A stretch of 21,309 nucleotides of DNA from Bacteroidota bacterium (GCA_015222115.1 JADFUO010000111.1:1-21309), one strand, 5' to 3'. Positions 1 to 7,570 are shown, counted from the first letter of the stretch. Notes: a model not told the origin generated them from the sequence alone. Numbers and translations are program-made.

Positions 1-70
1 CTATTAAACTTATATTACTACATTTAAGTAAATAAAGCAAATTATCAGAAATCAAAAGAAAGGTAAATTT

Positions 71-206
71 ATTGACTGGCAGTCAAGAGGTCATCGGTGC
101 CTAAATTGTCGGAAACCAGATTTCCGCATCAATTTCTAGCATGCTCGTATTTCTACAAAATCAAAGATTTTTGGAAATATGGCATTCGATTCCGTTATGC
201 TCCACC
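71..206 (+). pseudogene. Broken tRNA-Ala(GGC): 3' part split by an 87-nt insert, 5' part missing
   Basis: Positions 71-97 match the anticodon arm, variable loop and 5' T-stem of a bacterial tRNA-Ala. The 7-nt anticodon loop CTGGCAG has anticodon GGC and is followed by TCAAG, AGGTC and ATCGG. The T-loop TTCGATT, 3' T-stem CCGTT, acceptor strand ATGCTCC and ACC end appear only at 185-206. Joined, they would continue a tRNA exactly between canonical nucleotides 53 and 54. The 5' acceptor strand and D-arm are not recognisable upstream. The intervening 98-184 contains a perfect hairpin (CGGAAA 110-115 with TTTCCG 121-126) and an imperfect one around 149-180. A terminator follows at once, as for a real tRNA gene. 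I read this as a disrupted tRNA gene or an integration scar. The identification of both pieces is by eye. Confidence 0.6.
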
Positions 207-207
207 G

Positions 208-250
208 AAAAAAAATCCTTTGTAACTTATTATCCCACAAAGGCTTTTTT
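208..250 (+). terminator. Intrinsic terminator after the tRNA-Ala remnant
   Basis: An A-run, then CCTTTG (217-222), a 15-nt loop, CAAAGG (238-243), C and six T. The flanking A and T runs can extend the stem past one mismatch, so the hairpin could work in both directions. It would then also serve the lipoprotein gene that ends at 268 on the minus strand. Confidence 0.6.
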
Positions 251-267
251 ATAATAACCCTTTTTGT

Positions 268-1551
268 TTAATCTTTTAAACACCTTACAGAAAACCCAAC
301 TGACTTTGGGAAATTTTTATAAAACAAATTCTCAAACTGATAACTAAGGTAAATGTATTTTGCTTCAACTGACCCTGAGCCGGTTGCTGCCCAAAAATTA
401 CCACTGCTTCTTAAATCAGTAAAAGTTGAATCAATATAACGATAGCCCCCGGGTAAAGCTGTAAAACCGCTCCAGTTATTTGCACCTGTATTTGGAGGCT
501 TCCAGTGAGCGGTTCCTTCTTCTTTTAATTTACCACCGGCTATTTCAGAACCTCCTAAAAAGTCAGATAATGCTGTCCATTCATTAAAAGAGGGAAGATG
601 CCAGCCCTCGGGACAGATGCCCTGTACTCCTCCTGAATATGTATATTGCATCATTTCGTCCCATTGATATAGCCCGCCATAAGTTGTACAATTTGATGGA
701 TTGTTGTCATAGCAATACTTTTCAATTGTATCATTATTAGTTTGATTAAAATCCCCATTTATCATTATTCCGACATTCAAATTTTCGTCTAACCAGCATT
801 GATTTCCAATCACTATTGTATGATAAACCTGACCTTCATAATTAACCGATGTTATATTATCGCACGGGTCAACAGGGTCTTCTGTTGCAAATGACCAAAT
901 ATCACCCTCGGTTTCATTGCCTTTATTATCTTTTGCAACAATTTTCCAATAATAAATCACACCATTTTCCAATGTGCCGGGGTTAAAGATTTGTACGTTC
1001 GTATCTTCAGCTATAACAGGAGGATCTATAGAAGTTCCCAAATAAATATCAAAAAGTAAAGAATCACCTTCGGGGTCGGTACAAAACCATGAAAGTGTCA
1101 AATCCACAGGTATATTAACAGCACCATTTGCAGGAGTAGGATCATATGGTGGATCAGGAGGCTTATTACCTTCTGCTTTTACAATAATTTCTCTTGAAGC
1201 AGTACCAGTCCATCCGGAATTATCTTTAACTCTTAATCGGATATTATAAGTTGCAGCAGAACCATATTTATGCGAAGCTATTTTTGTTGTTGTGTATTCT
1301 GTCCAGATATTGTTGTTTTGCCAATCCCAGCTTACTTGTAATTCTGACGGCGGGTCTTCGTTGTCAAAGCTTTCCGAAGCATCAACAATAAATATGGTTA
1401 AAGTATCACCGGAGGTTGGAGTTACAGTAAATATTGCAGTTGGTGCATATTCATTTTCGTCAATATCTTTCTGACAGCTAATAAATATTATTAAAAAAGC
1501 TATAAATAATACTATCAGTACTATTGTACTTTTGATTTTAAAGAAAATCAT
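268..1551 (-). CDS. Surface lipoprotein with PKD, Fn3-like and FISUMP domains
   Basis: Predicted 427-aa lipoprotein. It begins with a basic/hydrophobic signal peptide ending in FISC (lipidated Cys about residue 26). The acidic QKDIDE after the Cys resembles the export signal that sends Bacteroidota lipoproteins to the cell surface. A PKD-like domain (about 37-125) follows, then an Fn3-like domain (about 130-224, with the DPEGD and YYWKIVAKDNKGN pattern). The C-terminal ~195 residues are a FISUMP domain (Fibrobacter succinogenes major paralogous domain), seen in VYHTIVIGNQCWLDENL, CPEGWHLPS, GFTALPGGYR and FWAATGS. Its exact function is unknown; an extracellular adhesive or binding role is an inference. 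I chose the ATG at 1551 over an in-frame TTG at 1575, because a good promoter ends just upstream of the ATG and overlaps the TTG. Confidence 0.85.
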   Translation of the reverse strand: MIFFKIKSTIVLIVLFIAFLIIFISCQKDIDENEYAPTAIFTVTPTSGDTLTIFIVDASESFDNEDPPSELQVSWDWQNNNIWTEYTTTKIASHKYGSAATYNIRLRVKDNSGWTGTASREIIVKAEGNKPPDPPYDPTPANGAVNIPVDLTLSWFCTDPEGDSLLFDIYLGTSIDPPVIAEDTNVQIFNPGTLENGVIYYWKIVAKDNKGNETEGDIWSFATEDPVDPCDNITSVNYEGQVYHTIVIGNQCWLDENLNVGIMINGDFNQTNNDTIEKYCYDNNPSNCTTYGGLYQWDEMMQYTYSGGVQGICPEGWHLPSFNEWTALSDFLGGSEIAGGKLKEEGTAHWKPPNTGANNWSGFTALPGGYRYIDSTFTDLRSSGNFWAATGSGSVEAKYIYLSYQFENLFYKNFPKSVGFSVRCLKD

Positions 1552-1572
1552 GATTTGAACACTTAAAACACA

Positions 1573-1604
1573 CAAACATATAAATAAAATTTATAAAAAA
1601 CAAA
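1573..1604 (-). promoter_or_regulatory. Bacteroidota-type promoter of the FISUMP lipoprotein gene
   Basis: On the minus strand, TATGTTTG (1573-1580) matches the -7 consensus TAnnTTTG. A TTTG (1601-1604) lies 20 bp upstream as the -33 element. The start codon at 1551 follows at a suitable distance. Confidence 0.5.
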
Positions 1605-1651
1605 TTTTGGCTCTTAAATGAGTCTTTATTGATAATCCAGAAGTTTCGGAA

Positions 1652-1825
1652 TTAATGATATTCAATAAAATGTTTTTTATGAATTACGGTTTCTGCTTTT
1701 GGTTTTTTTCTGATTTTACCGTTATTCCTGTAAAGCTTAGTTAAAATTTTATGATTTGATCCATCGTATCTGTCACCTGCCAGTATAACATCAAAATGTT
1801 TGTCTTTATTAAAACCAATAATTAT
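1652..1825 (-). pseudogene. Degenerate 57-codon reading frame, possibly a VCBS/FG-GAP repeat remnant
   Basis: On the minus strand, codons from 1825 down to a TAA at 1652-1654 are open, but there is no ATG and a stop sits directly upstream (1826-1828). The translation contains FDVILAGDRYDG and ILTKLYRNNGK, which resemble the end of a VCBS/FG-GAP beta-propeller repeat (D-x-I-x-x-G...YDG...LYRNDG). A basic tail ending in FIEYH follows. I read it as the 3' end of a lost secreted-protein gene. It is the only content I see in the 344-nt gap between the lipoprotein and mce, apart from the two promoters. Confidence 0.4.
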
Positions 1826-1837
1826 TTATTGAATATA

Positions 1838-1866
1838 TTTGAATATCAAAATTTAAATTACTTTTG
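1838..1866 (+). promoter_or_regulatory. Bacteroidota-type promoter of mce
   Basis: TTTG (1838-1841) and TACTTTTG (1859-1866) are separated by 17 bp and fit the -33/-7 pattern (TTTG, TAnnTTTG). The ATG of mce is 29 nt downstream. No Shine-Dalgarno sequence is visible, only an A/T-rich leader. Confidence 0.55.
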
Positions 1867-1895
1867 CGAAAAATTTAAAAAATAAATATTGTATA

Positions 1896-2309
1896 ATGAA
1901 ACCATCTCATATTGAACACATTGGAATAGCCGTAAAAAGCTTGAAAGAATCTATACCATATTACGAAAACATACTTGGATTAAAATGCTACTCAATTGAA
2001 GAAGTTAAAGAACAAAAAGTAAAAACAGCTTTTTTTCATGTTGGTCAAACCAAAATTGAGCTTTTAGAATCAACCGACCCTGAAGGACCCATCGGTAAGT
2101 TTATCGAAAAGAAAGGAGAAGGAATTCATCATATTGCTTTTGCTGTGAAAGATATTGAAAAAGCTTTGGAAGAAACCGAATCAAAGGGCGTACGATTAAT
2201 TGATAAAATACCGAGAAAAGGAGCAGAAGGGCTTTATATTGCATTCCTTCATCCAAAATCCACTTTTGGTGTATTAACGGAATTTTGCGAGAATAAAAAT
2301 TCAAAATAA
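1896..2309 (+). CDS. mce: Methylmalonyl-CoA epimerase
   Basis: 137 aa, the usual length for this single-unit vicinal-oxygen-chelate (glyoxalase-fold) enzyme. It interconverts (R)- and (S)-methylmalonyl-CoA in the propionate/succinate pathway. Two beta-alpha-beta-beta-beta modules are visible. The first starts HIEHIGIAV and carries a metal His (residue 8). The second has GEGIHHIAFAV (His 79) and ends in LTEF (Glu 129, the expected metal ligand). In Bacteroidota this gene normally heads an operon with the methylmalonyl-CoA decarboxylase/carboxyltransferase subunits. Here the only thing after it is the tail of the beta subunit, starting 10 nt after the stop. The epimerase itself looks intact. 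Confidence 0.93.
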   Translation: MKPSHIEHIGIAVKSLKESIPYYENILGLKCYSIEEVKEQKVKTAFFHVGQTKIELLESTDPEGPIGKFIEKKGEGIHHIAFAVKDIEKALEETESKGVRLIDKIPRKGAEGLYIAFLHPKSTFGVLTEFCENKNSK

Positions 2310-2319
2310 TAAACATTAA

Positions 2320-2508
2320 TTGATAATAAATCCTTTGGTTGGAGCAGCCGGTGTATCTGCAGTTCCCGACAGTGCAAGAGTTGTTCAAAACATTGGATTA
2401 AATGCCGACCCTAACAACCATCTTTTAATGCATGCAATGGCACCGAATGTTGCCGGAGTTATTGGCTCGGCAGTTGCAGCTGGTATCTTAATTAGCTTTC
2501 TTTTGTAA
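2320..2508 (+). pseudogene. C-terminal remnant of a Na+-pumping decarboxylase beta subunit (OadB/MmdB type)
   Basis: The frame encodes about 58 recognisable residues: [19 protein letters not shown], then [21 protein letters not shown] and the final ISFLL. This is the highly conserved last membrane segment of the beta subunit of oxaloacetate/methylmalonyl-CoA decarboxylase sodium pumps. The full family protein is about 370-430 residues with many transmembrane helices, so more than 80% is missing. An in-frame TAA (2317-2319) precedes it, and the only possible start is TTG at 2320. The homology begins abruptly near INPL. It sits where the end of the mmd operon would be if mmdA, the small subunits and most of mmdB had been removed in one event. 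It is almost certainly not functional. Confidence 0.85.
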
Positions 2509-2675
2509 TTTCTCATTATAACAGATTAAAGTATTAGTAAATAAATTTGTTGCTTGTTCAATGCGGAAAACAGGTGTAACTGTTTATAAATTTCCATATC
2601 ATTTTTTTAAGATTTTTACAGCCTCTTAAAAAAATTCAATATCTTTATCAAAAATTTGAATTAAAAACTTTATTT

Positions 2676-3293
2676 ATGTTAATGATAGGTATTGCCGGAG
2701 GTTCAGGTTCCGGAAAAACAACTGTGGTAAATAAAATTATTAAAAGTTTACCAAAAAATTCCGTAGCAGTTATTTCTCAGGATTCGTATTACAGAGATAA
2801 TGGGCATTTGTCTGCAGATGAAAGAGCTAAAATCAATTTTGACCATCCTTCATCAATAGAATTTAAATTACTTATTGAACATCTTGATATGTTAAAAGCA
2901 GGTAAAACGATACCTATGCCGATATATTCGTATCTAACCTGTGCACGAGCCAAAGAAACCATTAAGATTAAACCCGAAAAAGTAATAATAGTTGAAGGAA
3001 TATTAATTCTTACAAATCCCCGACTTAGACAAAGACTTGATATAAAAACTTATGTTGACGCTGACAATGATGACCGCCTGATGAGAATAATCAGGAGAGA
3101 TATTGAAGAAAGAGGCCGCTCGTTAAGGGATGTGCTTGAACATTATGAAAAATTTGTAAAACCTATGCACCTGCAATTTATTGAACCTACAAAAAGATAT
3201 GCTGATATTATTATTCCCCAGGGAGGCGAAAATGATATAGCTATTGATATACTTGCTTCCTGGATACATTTGAAACTAAACAGCGAAAATTAA
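2676..3293 (+). CDS. udk: Uridine kinase
   Basis: 205 aa, a normal length for the bacterial uridine/cytidine kinase of pyrimidine salvage (uridine to UMP). The P-loop GGSGSGKT is at residues 8-15. QDSYYRD and the NFDHPSSIE segment match the family's nucleoside-binding region. IIVEGILIL is the Walker B strand. The lid region holds RLMRIIRRDIEERGRS, and VKPMHLQFIEPTKRYADIIIPQGG is the typical C-terminal signature. The ATG at 2676 is used; a second ATG two codons later cannot be excluded. The 167 nt upstream show no clear promoter. The gene faces the tRNA-Arg, 20 nt away. Confidence 0.95.
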   Translation: MLMIGIAGGSGSGKTTVVNKIIKSLPKNSVAVISQDSYYRDNGHLSADERAKINFDHPSSIEFKLLIEHLDMLKAGKTIPMPIYSYLTCARAKETIKIKPEKVIIVEGILILTNPRLRQRLDIKTYVDADNDDRLMRIIRRDIEERGRSLRDVLEHYEKFVKPMHLQFIEPTKRYADIIIPQGGENDIAIDILASWIHLKLNSEN

Positions 3294-3313
3294 ATAGTCA
3301 TGTTAATAAGTTG

Positions 3314-3385
3314 TAGCCCCGACAAGAATCGAACTTGTATCTAGAGTTTAGGAAACTCCTATTCTATCCATTGAACTACGGGGCC
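3314..3385 (-). tRNA. tRNA-Arg (anticodon CCT)
   Basis: A full 72-nt cloverleaf on the minus strand. The acceptor is GGCCCCG with CGGGGCT (first pair G-U) and discriminator A. The D-stem is GTTC/GAAT. The anticodon stem GGAGT/ACTCT encloses the loop TTCCTAA, so the anticodon is CCT, reading AGG. The variable loop is AGAT, and the T-arm is ACAAG-TTCGATT-CTTGT. CCA is not encoded. It begins 29 nt after the metG stop on the same strand, so co-transcription with metG is possible. Confidence 0.96.
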
Positions 3386-3414
3386 AAAAAAGTTCGGTGC
3401 GAAATTAATATATT

Positions 3415-5475
3415 TTATTTTATTTCACTTCCGTTATGAAAATCTTCGGTCGGAGAAACAAAGCATAGCTTTCCTTCACTGTTTTTAGCCATTAATATCA
3501 TCCCATTCGATTCAATTCCTCTAAGTTTTCTGGGTGCAAGATTTACTAAAATGCTTATTTTTTGTCCGATAATATCTTCAGGTTTGTAATATTCTGCTAT
3601 CCCCGAAACAATAACTCTTTTATCAATACCTGTATCAACTTTGAGCTTTAAGAGTTTTTTGGTTTTCGGAACTTTTTCAGCTTCAATAATAGTTCCGGTT
3701 CTGATATCCAATTTTACAAAGTCGTGAAATTCAATATTTTCTTTGGCAGGATTAATTTGACTTTTTTCTTCTTCATTATTTTTTTTCGTATTAAGTAATT
3801 TCTGTATCTGAGTATCAATTTCAGGATCTTCAATTTTTTCAAATAAATAAGACGGTTTATTAAGTTGATGTCCGGAAACAAGAATATCCGGTTTTCCGGC
3901 ATCTTTCCATTTTAATGCAGAAATATTCAATATTTTTATCAATTTATTTGATGTAAAAGGCAGGAACGGCTCAGCGAGTATGGATAAATTAGCACAAATC
4001 TGTAAGGAAATATTAAGAATTGTTTTAACTCTTTCCTTATTGGATTTTATTTGCTTCCATGGTTCGGAATCTGTAAGGTATTTATTTCCAAGACGTGCTA
4101 AATTCATCATTTCATTAAGGGCTTCCCTGAAACGGTAATTTTCAATGCTTTTACCAATTTTTTCAGGATAAGTTTTGATTTCCTTCAAAACAGTTTTGTC
4201 AAGTTCTGTTAATTCCCCGATTTCAGGAACCAAACCATTAAAAAATTTATGTGTTAAAACAATAGTACGATTCACAAAATTTCCGAATATCGCTAAAAGT
4301 TCATTATTATTTTTTGCCTGAAAATCCTTCCATGTAAAGTCATTATCCTTTGTTTCCGGAGCATTTGAACAAAGAACATATCTCAACACATCCTGTTTAT
4401 CAGGAAATTCATCAAGGTATTCATGCAACCATACTGCCCAGTTTCTTGATGTGGAAATTTTATTGCCCTCAAGGTTCAGAAATTCATTTGCAGGAACATT
4501 ATCAGGTACAATGTAAGTGCCTTCATTTTTTAAAATTGAAGGAAACATAATACAATGAAATACAATATTGTCTTTACCGATAAAATGGACAAGTTTTGTT
4601 TCTTTATCTTTCCAATATGGTTCCCAGTTTTTATTATTTTCTTGTGCCCATTCTTTAGTTGCTGAAATATAGCCTATTGGTGCATCAAACCAAACATACA
4701 AAACTTTTCCTTCAGCATCTTCAACAGGTACTTTAATTCCCCAGTCAAGGTCGCGTGTAACTGCTCTCGGTTTAAGGCCATGATTGATCCATGATTTACA
4801 CTGACCGTAAACATTGGTTTTCCAATCGTTTTTATGACCCTCAAGAATCCATTCCCTAAGCCATGGTGTATATTTATCGAGTGGGAGATACCAGTGCTTT
4901 GTTTCTTTTTTTACCGGAACATTTCCGCTAAGTAAGGATTTAGGATTAATAAGCTCATTGGGGCTGAGAGATGTACCACAATTTTCACATTGATCTCCGT
5001 AAGCTTTTTCATATCCGCAGTGAGGGCATGTTCCTGTTATATAACGATCAGCCAAAAAATGCTGTGTTTCTTCATCATAATATTGAAGCGATGTTTGTTC
5101 AATAAATTCATTTTTTTCATATAATGTCCTGAAAATATCTGCTGCAGTTTCATGATGGATTTTATTTGATGTTCTGGAATAAATATCAAAGGAAATTCCA
5201 AATTGTTCAAATGATTCCTTTATTATTTTATGATACTTGTCAACTATCTCCTGTGGTGTAACTCCCTGCTCACGTGCTTTAATTGTTATAGGTACTCCAT
5301 GCTCATCAGATCCACCGATAAAAATTACATCCTCACCTTTTGATCTTAAATAACGAGCATAAATATCTGCAGGTATGTAAACTCCTGCCAAATGTCCGAT
5401 ATGGAGAGGTCCGTTAGCATAAGGTAAAGCAGATGTAACTGTATATCTTATATATTTTTCTTTGGTGTTTTTCAT
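3415..5475 (-). CDS. metG: Methionyl-tRNA synthetase with C-terminal tRNA-binding domain
   Basis: 686 aa, the long form with a fused C-terminal OB-fold. It charges tRNA-Met in the cytoplasm. The class I HIGH motif is at residues 25-28 (after ALPYANGPL) and the KMSKS-equivalent KISTS at about 339-343. A zinc knuckle has Cys 150, 153, 163 and 166 (CPHC...CENC). The anticodon-binding helical region follows. A charged linker (about 550-580) then leads to the Trbp111/EMAP-like dimerising tRNA-binding domain ([14 protein letters not shown] onward, about 585-686). The start at 5475 fits the family and follows a TAnnTTTG promoter. The gene is divergent from the LD-carboxypeptidase, with 49 nt between them. 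Confidence 0.97.
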   Translation of the reverse strand: MKNTKEKYIRYTVTSALPYANGPLHIGHLAGVYIPADIYARYLRSKGEDVIFIGGSDEHGVPITIKAREQGVTPQEIVDKYHKIIKESFEQFGISFDIYSRTSNKIHHETAADIFRTLYEKNEFIEQTSLQYYDEETQHFLADRYITGTCPHCGYEKAYGDQCENCGTSLSPNELINPKSLLSGNVPVKKETKHWYLPLDKYTPWLREWILEGHKNDWKTNVYGQCKSWINHGLKPRAVTRDLDWGIKVPVEDAEGKVLYVWFDAPIGYISATKEWAQENNKNWEPYWKDKETKLVHFIGKDNIVFHCIMFPSILKNEGTYIVPDNVPANEFLNLEGNKISTSRNWAVWLHEYLDEFPDKQDVLRYVLCSNAPETKDNDFTWKDFQAKNNNELLAIFGNFVNRTIVLTHKFFNGLVPEIGELTELDKTVLKEIKTYPEKIGKSIENYRFREALNEMMNLARLGNKYLTDSEPWKQIKSNKERVKTILNISLQICANLSILAEPFLPFTSNKLIKILNISALKWKDAGKPDILVSGHQLNKPSYLFEKIEDPEIDTQIQKLLNTKKNNEEEKSQINPAKENIEFHDFVKLDIRTGTIIEAEKVPKTKKLLKLKVDTGIDKRVIVSGIAEYYKPEDIIGQKISILVNLAPRKLRGIESNGMILMAKNSEGKLCFVSPTEDFHNGSEIK

Positions 5476-5501
5476 ATTTGAAATATTTCTTGTATTTTCG
5501 G

Positions 5502-5509
5502 CAAAGTTA
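5502..5509 (-). promoter_or_regulatory. -7 element of the metG promoter
   Basis: On the minus strand TAACTTTG (5502-5509) matches TAnnTTTG, 26 nt before the metG ATG. No clear -33 TTG is seen at the right distance; it would fall inside the start of the divergent gene. Confidence 0.4.
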
Positions 5510-5524
5510 AATATTTGTTTCTAA

Positions 5525-6424
5525 ATGAAAACTCCTTGCTATATAAAAAGAGGCGATAAAATTGGAATTGTTTCAACTGCACGTAGAATCTCAAAAGAAG
5601 AAATATATCCCACAGTCAAAATATTTAAAGAATGGGGATTAAAAGTAGTTTTAGGAAAACATTTATTTGAAGAATACAATCAATTTGCAGGAACTGATGT
5701 ACAAAGAACTGCCGACTTACAACAAATGTTAGACGATGATTCAGTAAAAGCCATTATCTGCGCCAGAGGTGGCTATGGAACAGTTAGAATTATTGATAAG
5801 CTAAGTTTTTCAAATTTTATTAAAAAGCCAAAATGGATTGCCGGTTACAGCGATGTTACAGTGCTGCACTCACACATTCATTCAAACTTCGGGATAGAAA
5901 CACTGCACTCAACAATGCCGTTAAATATTTCTGAAAATAAATTTACCGAAGAATCTTTAGAATCATTTAGAAAAGCATTATTCGGTGAAAAAATCACTTA
6001 TTCATTAAAAACCTCATCTCTTTCGCGAAAAGGAAAAGCAGAAGGAATATTAGTTGGAGGTAATTTGTCAATTTTGTATAGTTTGATTGGAACCAAATCA
6101 GATATTAATACAAATGGCAAAATTCTCTTTATTGAAGATTTAGATGAATATCTTTATCATATTGACCGTATGATGATGAATCTTAAAAGAGCCGGTAAAT
6201 TAAATAATCTGGCAGGTTTGATTGTTGGAGGAATGAGTGAAATGAATGATAATAAAATACCTTTCGGAAAAACAGCAAATAAAATTATTGCTGAAACCAT
6301 TGAGGAATATAACTATCCTGTTTGTTTTGATTTTCCAGCCGGTCACAAAAATGATAATAGGGTATTAATATTGGGAAGGGAAATCAAATTTAATGTTGAA
6401 AAAAAGGTTGAGGTTAAATTTTAA
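5525..6424 (+). CDS. Murein tetrapeptide LD-carboxypeptidase (peptidase S66 family)
   Basis: 299 aa, the standard length for S66 serine peptidases (LdcA/MccF). LdcA removes the terminal D-Ala from murein tetrapeptides during peptidoglycan recycling. The N-terminal GDKIGIVSTA strand and the family pattern ICARGGYGTVRIID (about 78-91) are present. The catalytic triad is visible as Ser109 in IAGYSDVT, Glu204 in LFIEDLDE and His274 in PAGHKNDNR. There is no signal peptide, so it is cytoplasmic, as expected for recycling. MccF-type microcin immunity is the alternative role, but no microcin genes lie nearby, so LdcA is preferred. It reads divergently from metG across a very short shared promoter region. 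Confidence 0.9.
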   Translation: MKTPCYIKRGDKIGIVSTARRISKEEIYPTVKIFKEWGLKVVLGKHLFEEYNQFAGTDVQRTADLQQMLDDDSVKAIICARGGYGTVRIIDKLSFSNFIKKPKWIAGYSDVTVLHSHIHSNFGIETLHSTMPLNISENKFTEESLESFRKALFGEKITYSLKTSSLSRKGKAEGILVGGNLSILYSLIGTKSDINTNGKILFIEDLDEYLYHIDRMMMNLKRAGKLNNLAGLIVGGMSEMNDNKIPFGKTANKIIAETIEEYNYPVCFDFPAGHKNDNRVLILGREIKFNVEKKVEVKF

Positions 6425-6462
6425 GTAGCTAATTCAGTATTTTTACAGGTAATGTAGTTAAA

Positions 6463-6503
6463 TGTTATAATCTAATAACGAATAACCAATAACTTATAAC
6501 AAT
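6463..6503. repeat. AT-rich intergenic repeat (ATAACTTATAAC type)
   Basis: The stretch TCTAATAACGAATAACCAA followed by TAACTTATAACAATAA is the reverse-complement style of AT-rich runs at 10410-10450 and 20921-20953. All share TTATAAGTT or its complement with GTTAT/ATAAC steps. Here it lies just outside the left arm of the S23 element. Low complexity makes relatedness uncertain. Confidence 0.4.
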
Positions 6504-6515
6504 AAACTGAATAGT

Positions 6516-6583
6516 AAAAATTCGTAAGCGTTCAAAGAATGCTGAAATTGGAAATCCATACGGACAAGTTTAGAAATTAGAAA
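6516..6583 (+). repeat. Left inverted-repeat arm of the S23 element
   Basis: Contains GTAAGCGTTCA (6524-6534), GAAATCCATACGGACAAG from 6551 and TTTAGAAATTAGAAA up to 6583. It pairs imperfectly with the right arm. Confidence 0.65.
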
Positions 6584-6586
6584 AAA

Positions 6587-6943
6587 ATGAAAATAGTTTA
6601 TGAATTAGAGGTTTACAAACTATCGGAAGAATTATCTGATTTGGTTTGGTACGATTTTGACAAGTGGAACAAAAAGGTTCAAAACACAGTTGGTTATCAG
6701 ATTATACGATCATCTGATAGTATAGCTGCGAATATAGCAGAAGGATATGGAAGGTATACTCCGTCGGACAGGAAAAGGTTTTATATATATTCAAGAGGAT
6801 CGTTTGAAGAAACTAAATCATGGTTGCGAAAACTTATTCGGAGGAAGGTTCTAAATAAGTCAGATGCTTCAAAATACCAAATAATAATTGAAAAACTTGG
6901 TCCAAAATTGAATGCGTTTATAAACAGCACAAAAATAGGATAA
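6587..6943 (+). CDS. Four-helix-bundle protein (S23 / 23S rRNA intervening-sequence family)
   Basis: 118 aa, the typical size of the family first found in intervening sequences of bacterial 23S rRNA (TIGR02436-type). The diagnostic centre is QIIRSSDSIAANIAEGYGR (about residues 38-56). The rest is predicted all-helical and rich in Lys, Arg and Glu, as in the antiparallel four-helix bundles that form pentamers. The biochemical role of stand-alone members is unknown; nucleic-acid binding is suspected, and relatives act as Avd accessory proteins in diversity-generating retroelements. No reverse transcriptase or variable repeat is visible here. The gene is unusual in being closely bracketed by inverted repeats that recur elsewhere in the window. 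Confidence 0.9.
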   Translation: MKIVYELEVYKLSEELSDLVWYDFDKWNKKVQNTVGYQIIRSSDSIAANIAEGYGRYTPSDRKRFYIYSRGSFEETKSWLRKLIRRKVLNKSDASKYQIIIEKLGPKLNAFINSTKIG

Positions 6944-6949
6944 CATAAA

Positions 6950-7025
6950 TTTCTAATTTCCAATTTCTAAACTTGTCCGCCCGTATGGGTGGATGGATTT
7001 CAAAACGTGAACGGTTACAAAAATT
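6950..7025 (-). repeat. Right inverted-repeat arm of the S23 element
   Basis: TTTCTAATTTCC, then AATTTCTAAACTTGTCCG (6962-6979), GTATGGGTGGATGGATTTC (to 7001) and TGAACGGTTAC (7008-7018). It is the imperfect reverse complement of 6516-6583 and ends 20 nt before the yraN start. Confidence 0.65.
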
Positions 7026-7044
7026 CTAATAAACATTTTGCTAT

Positions 7045-7407
7045 ATGGCTGAACATAATGAATTAGGAGAAAAAGGCGAAGAGCTTGCAAGAAATTTTTT
7101 AAGAAAAAAAGGATACAAAATAATTGAAACAAACTGGAGGTTTGGTAAAGATGAAATTGATATTATTGCAATTGACAATGATTATCTTGTTATTGTTGAA
7201 GTAAAAACCAGAAGGTCAAATTATTTCGCAGAACCTGAATTCGCAGTTAATAAAAAGAAACAAAGTTTTTTAATACGAGCTGCTCATGCCTATATTATAA
7301 AAAACGATATTGATCTTGAAGCACGCTTCGACATAGTTTCTATTATTATTACTTCTCAAAAAACACATATAAATCATATTGATTATGCATTTTATCCCAC
7401 ATTATAG
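7045..7407 (+). CDS. YraN-family (UPF0102) nuclease-fold protein
   Basis: 120 aa, the typical length of the UPF0102/YraN family, which has a restriction-endonuclease-like (Holliday-junction-resolvase-like) core. The pattern G-E-x-x-A, GYKIIETNWRFG, DEIDIIA (Glu37, Asp39) and VIVEVKTR (Glu52, Lys54) forms the expected PD-(D/E)xK-type active site. The C-terminal FDIVSI strand is also typical. The cellular role is not established; a DNA or RNA processing function is an inference from the fold. The start ATG lies 20 nt beyond the right arm of the S23 element, so that element now occupies its upstream region. Confidence 0.9.
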   Translation: MAEHNELGEKGEELARNFLRKKGYKIIETNWRFGKDEIDIIAIDNDYLVIVEVKTRRSNYFAEPEFAVNKKKQSFLIRAAHAYIIKNDIDLEARFDIVSIIITSQKTHINHIDYAFYPTL

Positions 7408-7570
7408 AATAATTTTTTCAGCAACTATTTAGTTTTTGACATTTACTTTTGTTATTTAATAATTTTTATTTAACATAAATTTCTCATATAGTGATGCCTA
7501 TGGCATACTAATTTCTTTATTTCTATTAATATCAATATCATTAATTAAATTTAAACAGACTCTTAGCTTT

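Larger units (their letters stand above)
6516..7025 (+). mobile_element. Candidate ~510-bp element: S23-type gene boxed by imperfect inverted repeats
   Basis: The left arm (6516-6583) and right arm (6950-7025) are imperfect inverted copies. The outer blocks are GTAAGCGTTCA (left) and GTAACCGTTCA (reverse complement of right). The middle block is GAAATCCAT. The inner block is CGGACAAGTTTAGAAATT, present exactly in both arms. The right arm has extra CCACCC and ATGG-rich bases in the middle. The arms lie 3 nt before the start and about 6 nt after the stop of a single 118-aa gene, a tight layout like an insertion sequence. The gene is not a known transposase, so mobility is an inference, possibly in trans. 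Outer borders are approximate and no target duplication was identified. Confidence 0.5.

Noticed and set aside
127..145. A second, diverged tRNA 3' end inside the tRNA-Ala insert (ATGCTC at about 140)
   Set aside because: Only ATGCTC and scattered bases match; the alignment needs gaps and is no better than chance.
1552..1575. TTG start at 1575 for the FISUMP lipoprotein
   Set aside because: The -7 promoter element overlaps it and the ATG at 1551 gives a normal lipoprotein signal.
2602..2634. 11-bp perfect inverted repeat (T7AAGA / TCTTA7) between the mmdB remnant and udk
   Set aside because: Almost all A/T pairs, so a weak hairpin; inverted A and T runs are expected by chance in this composition.
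6587..6943. Diversity-generating retroelement (Avd-like gene)
   Set aside because: The S23-family fold fits Avd, but there is no reverse transcriptase, template repeat or variable repeat anywhere in the window.
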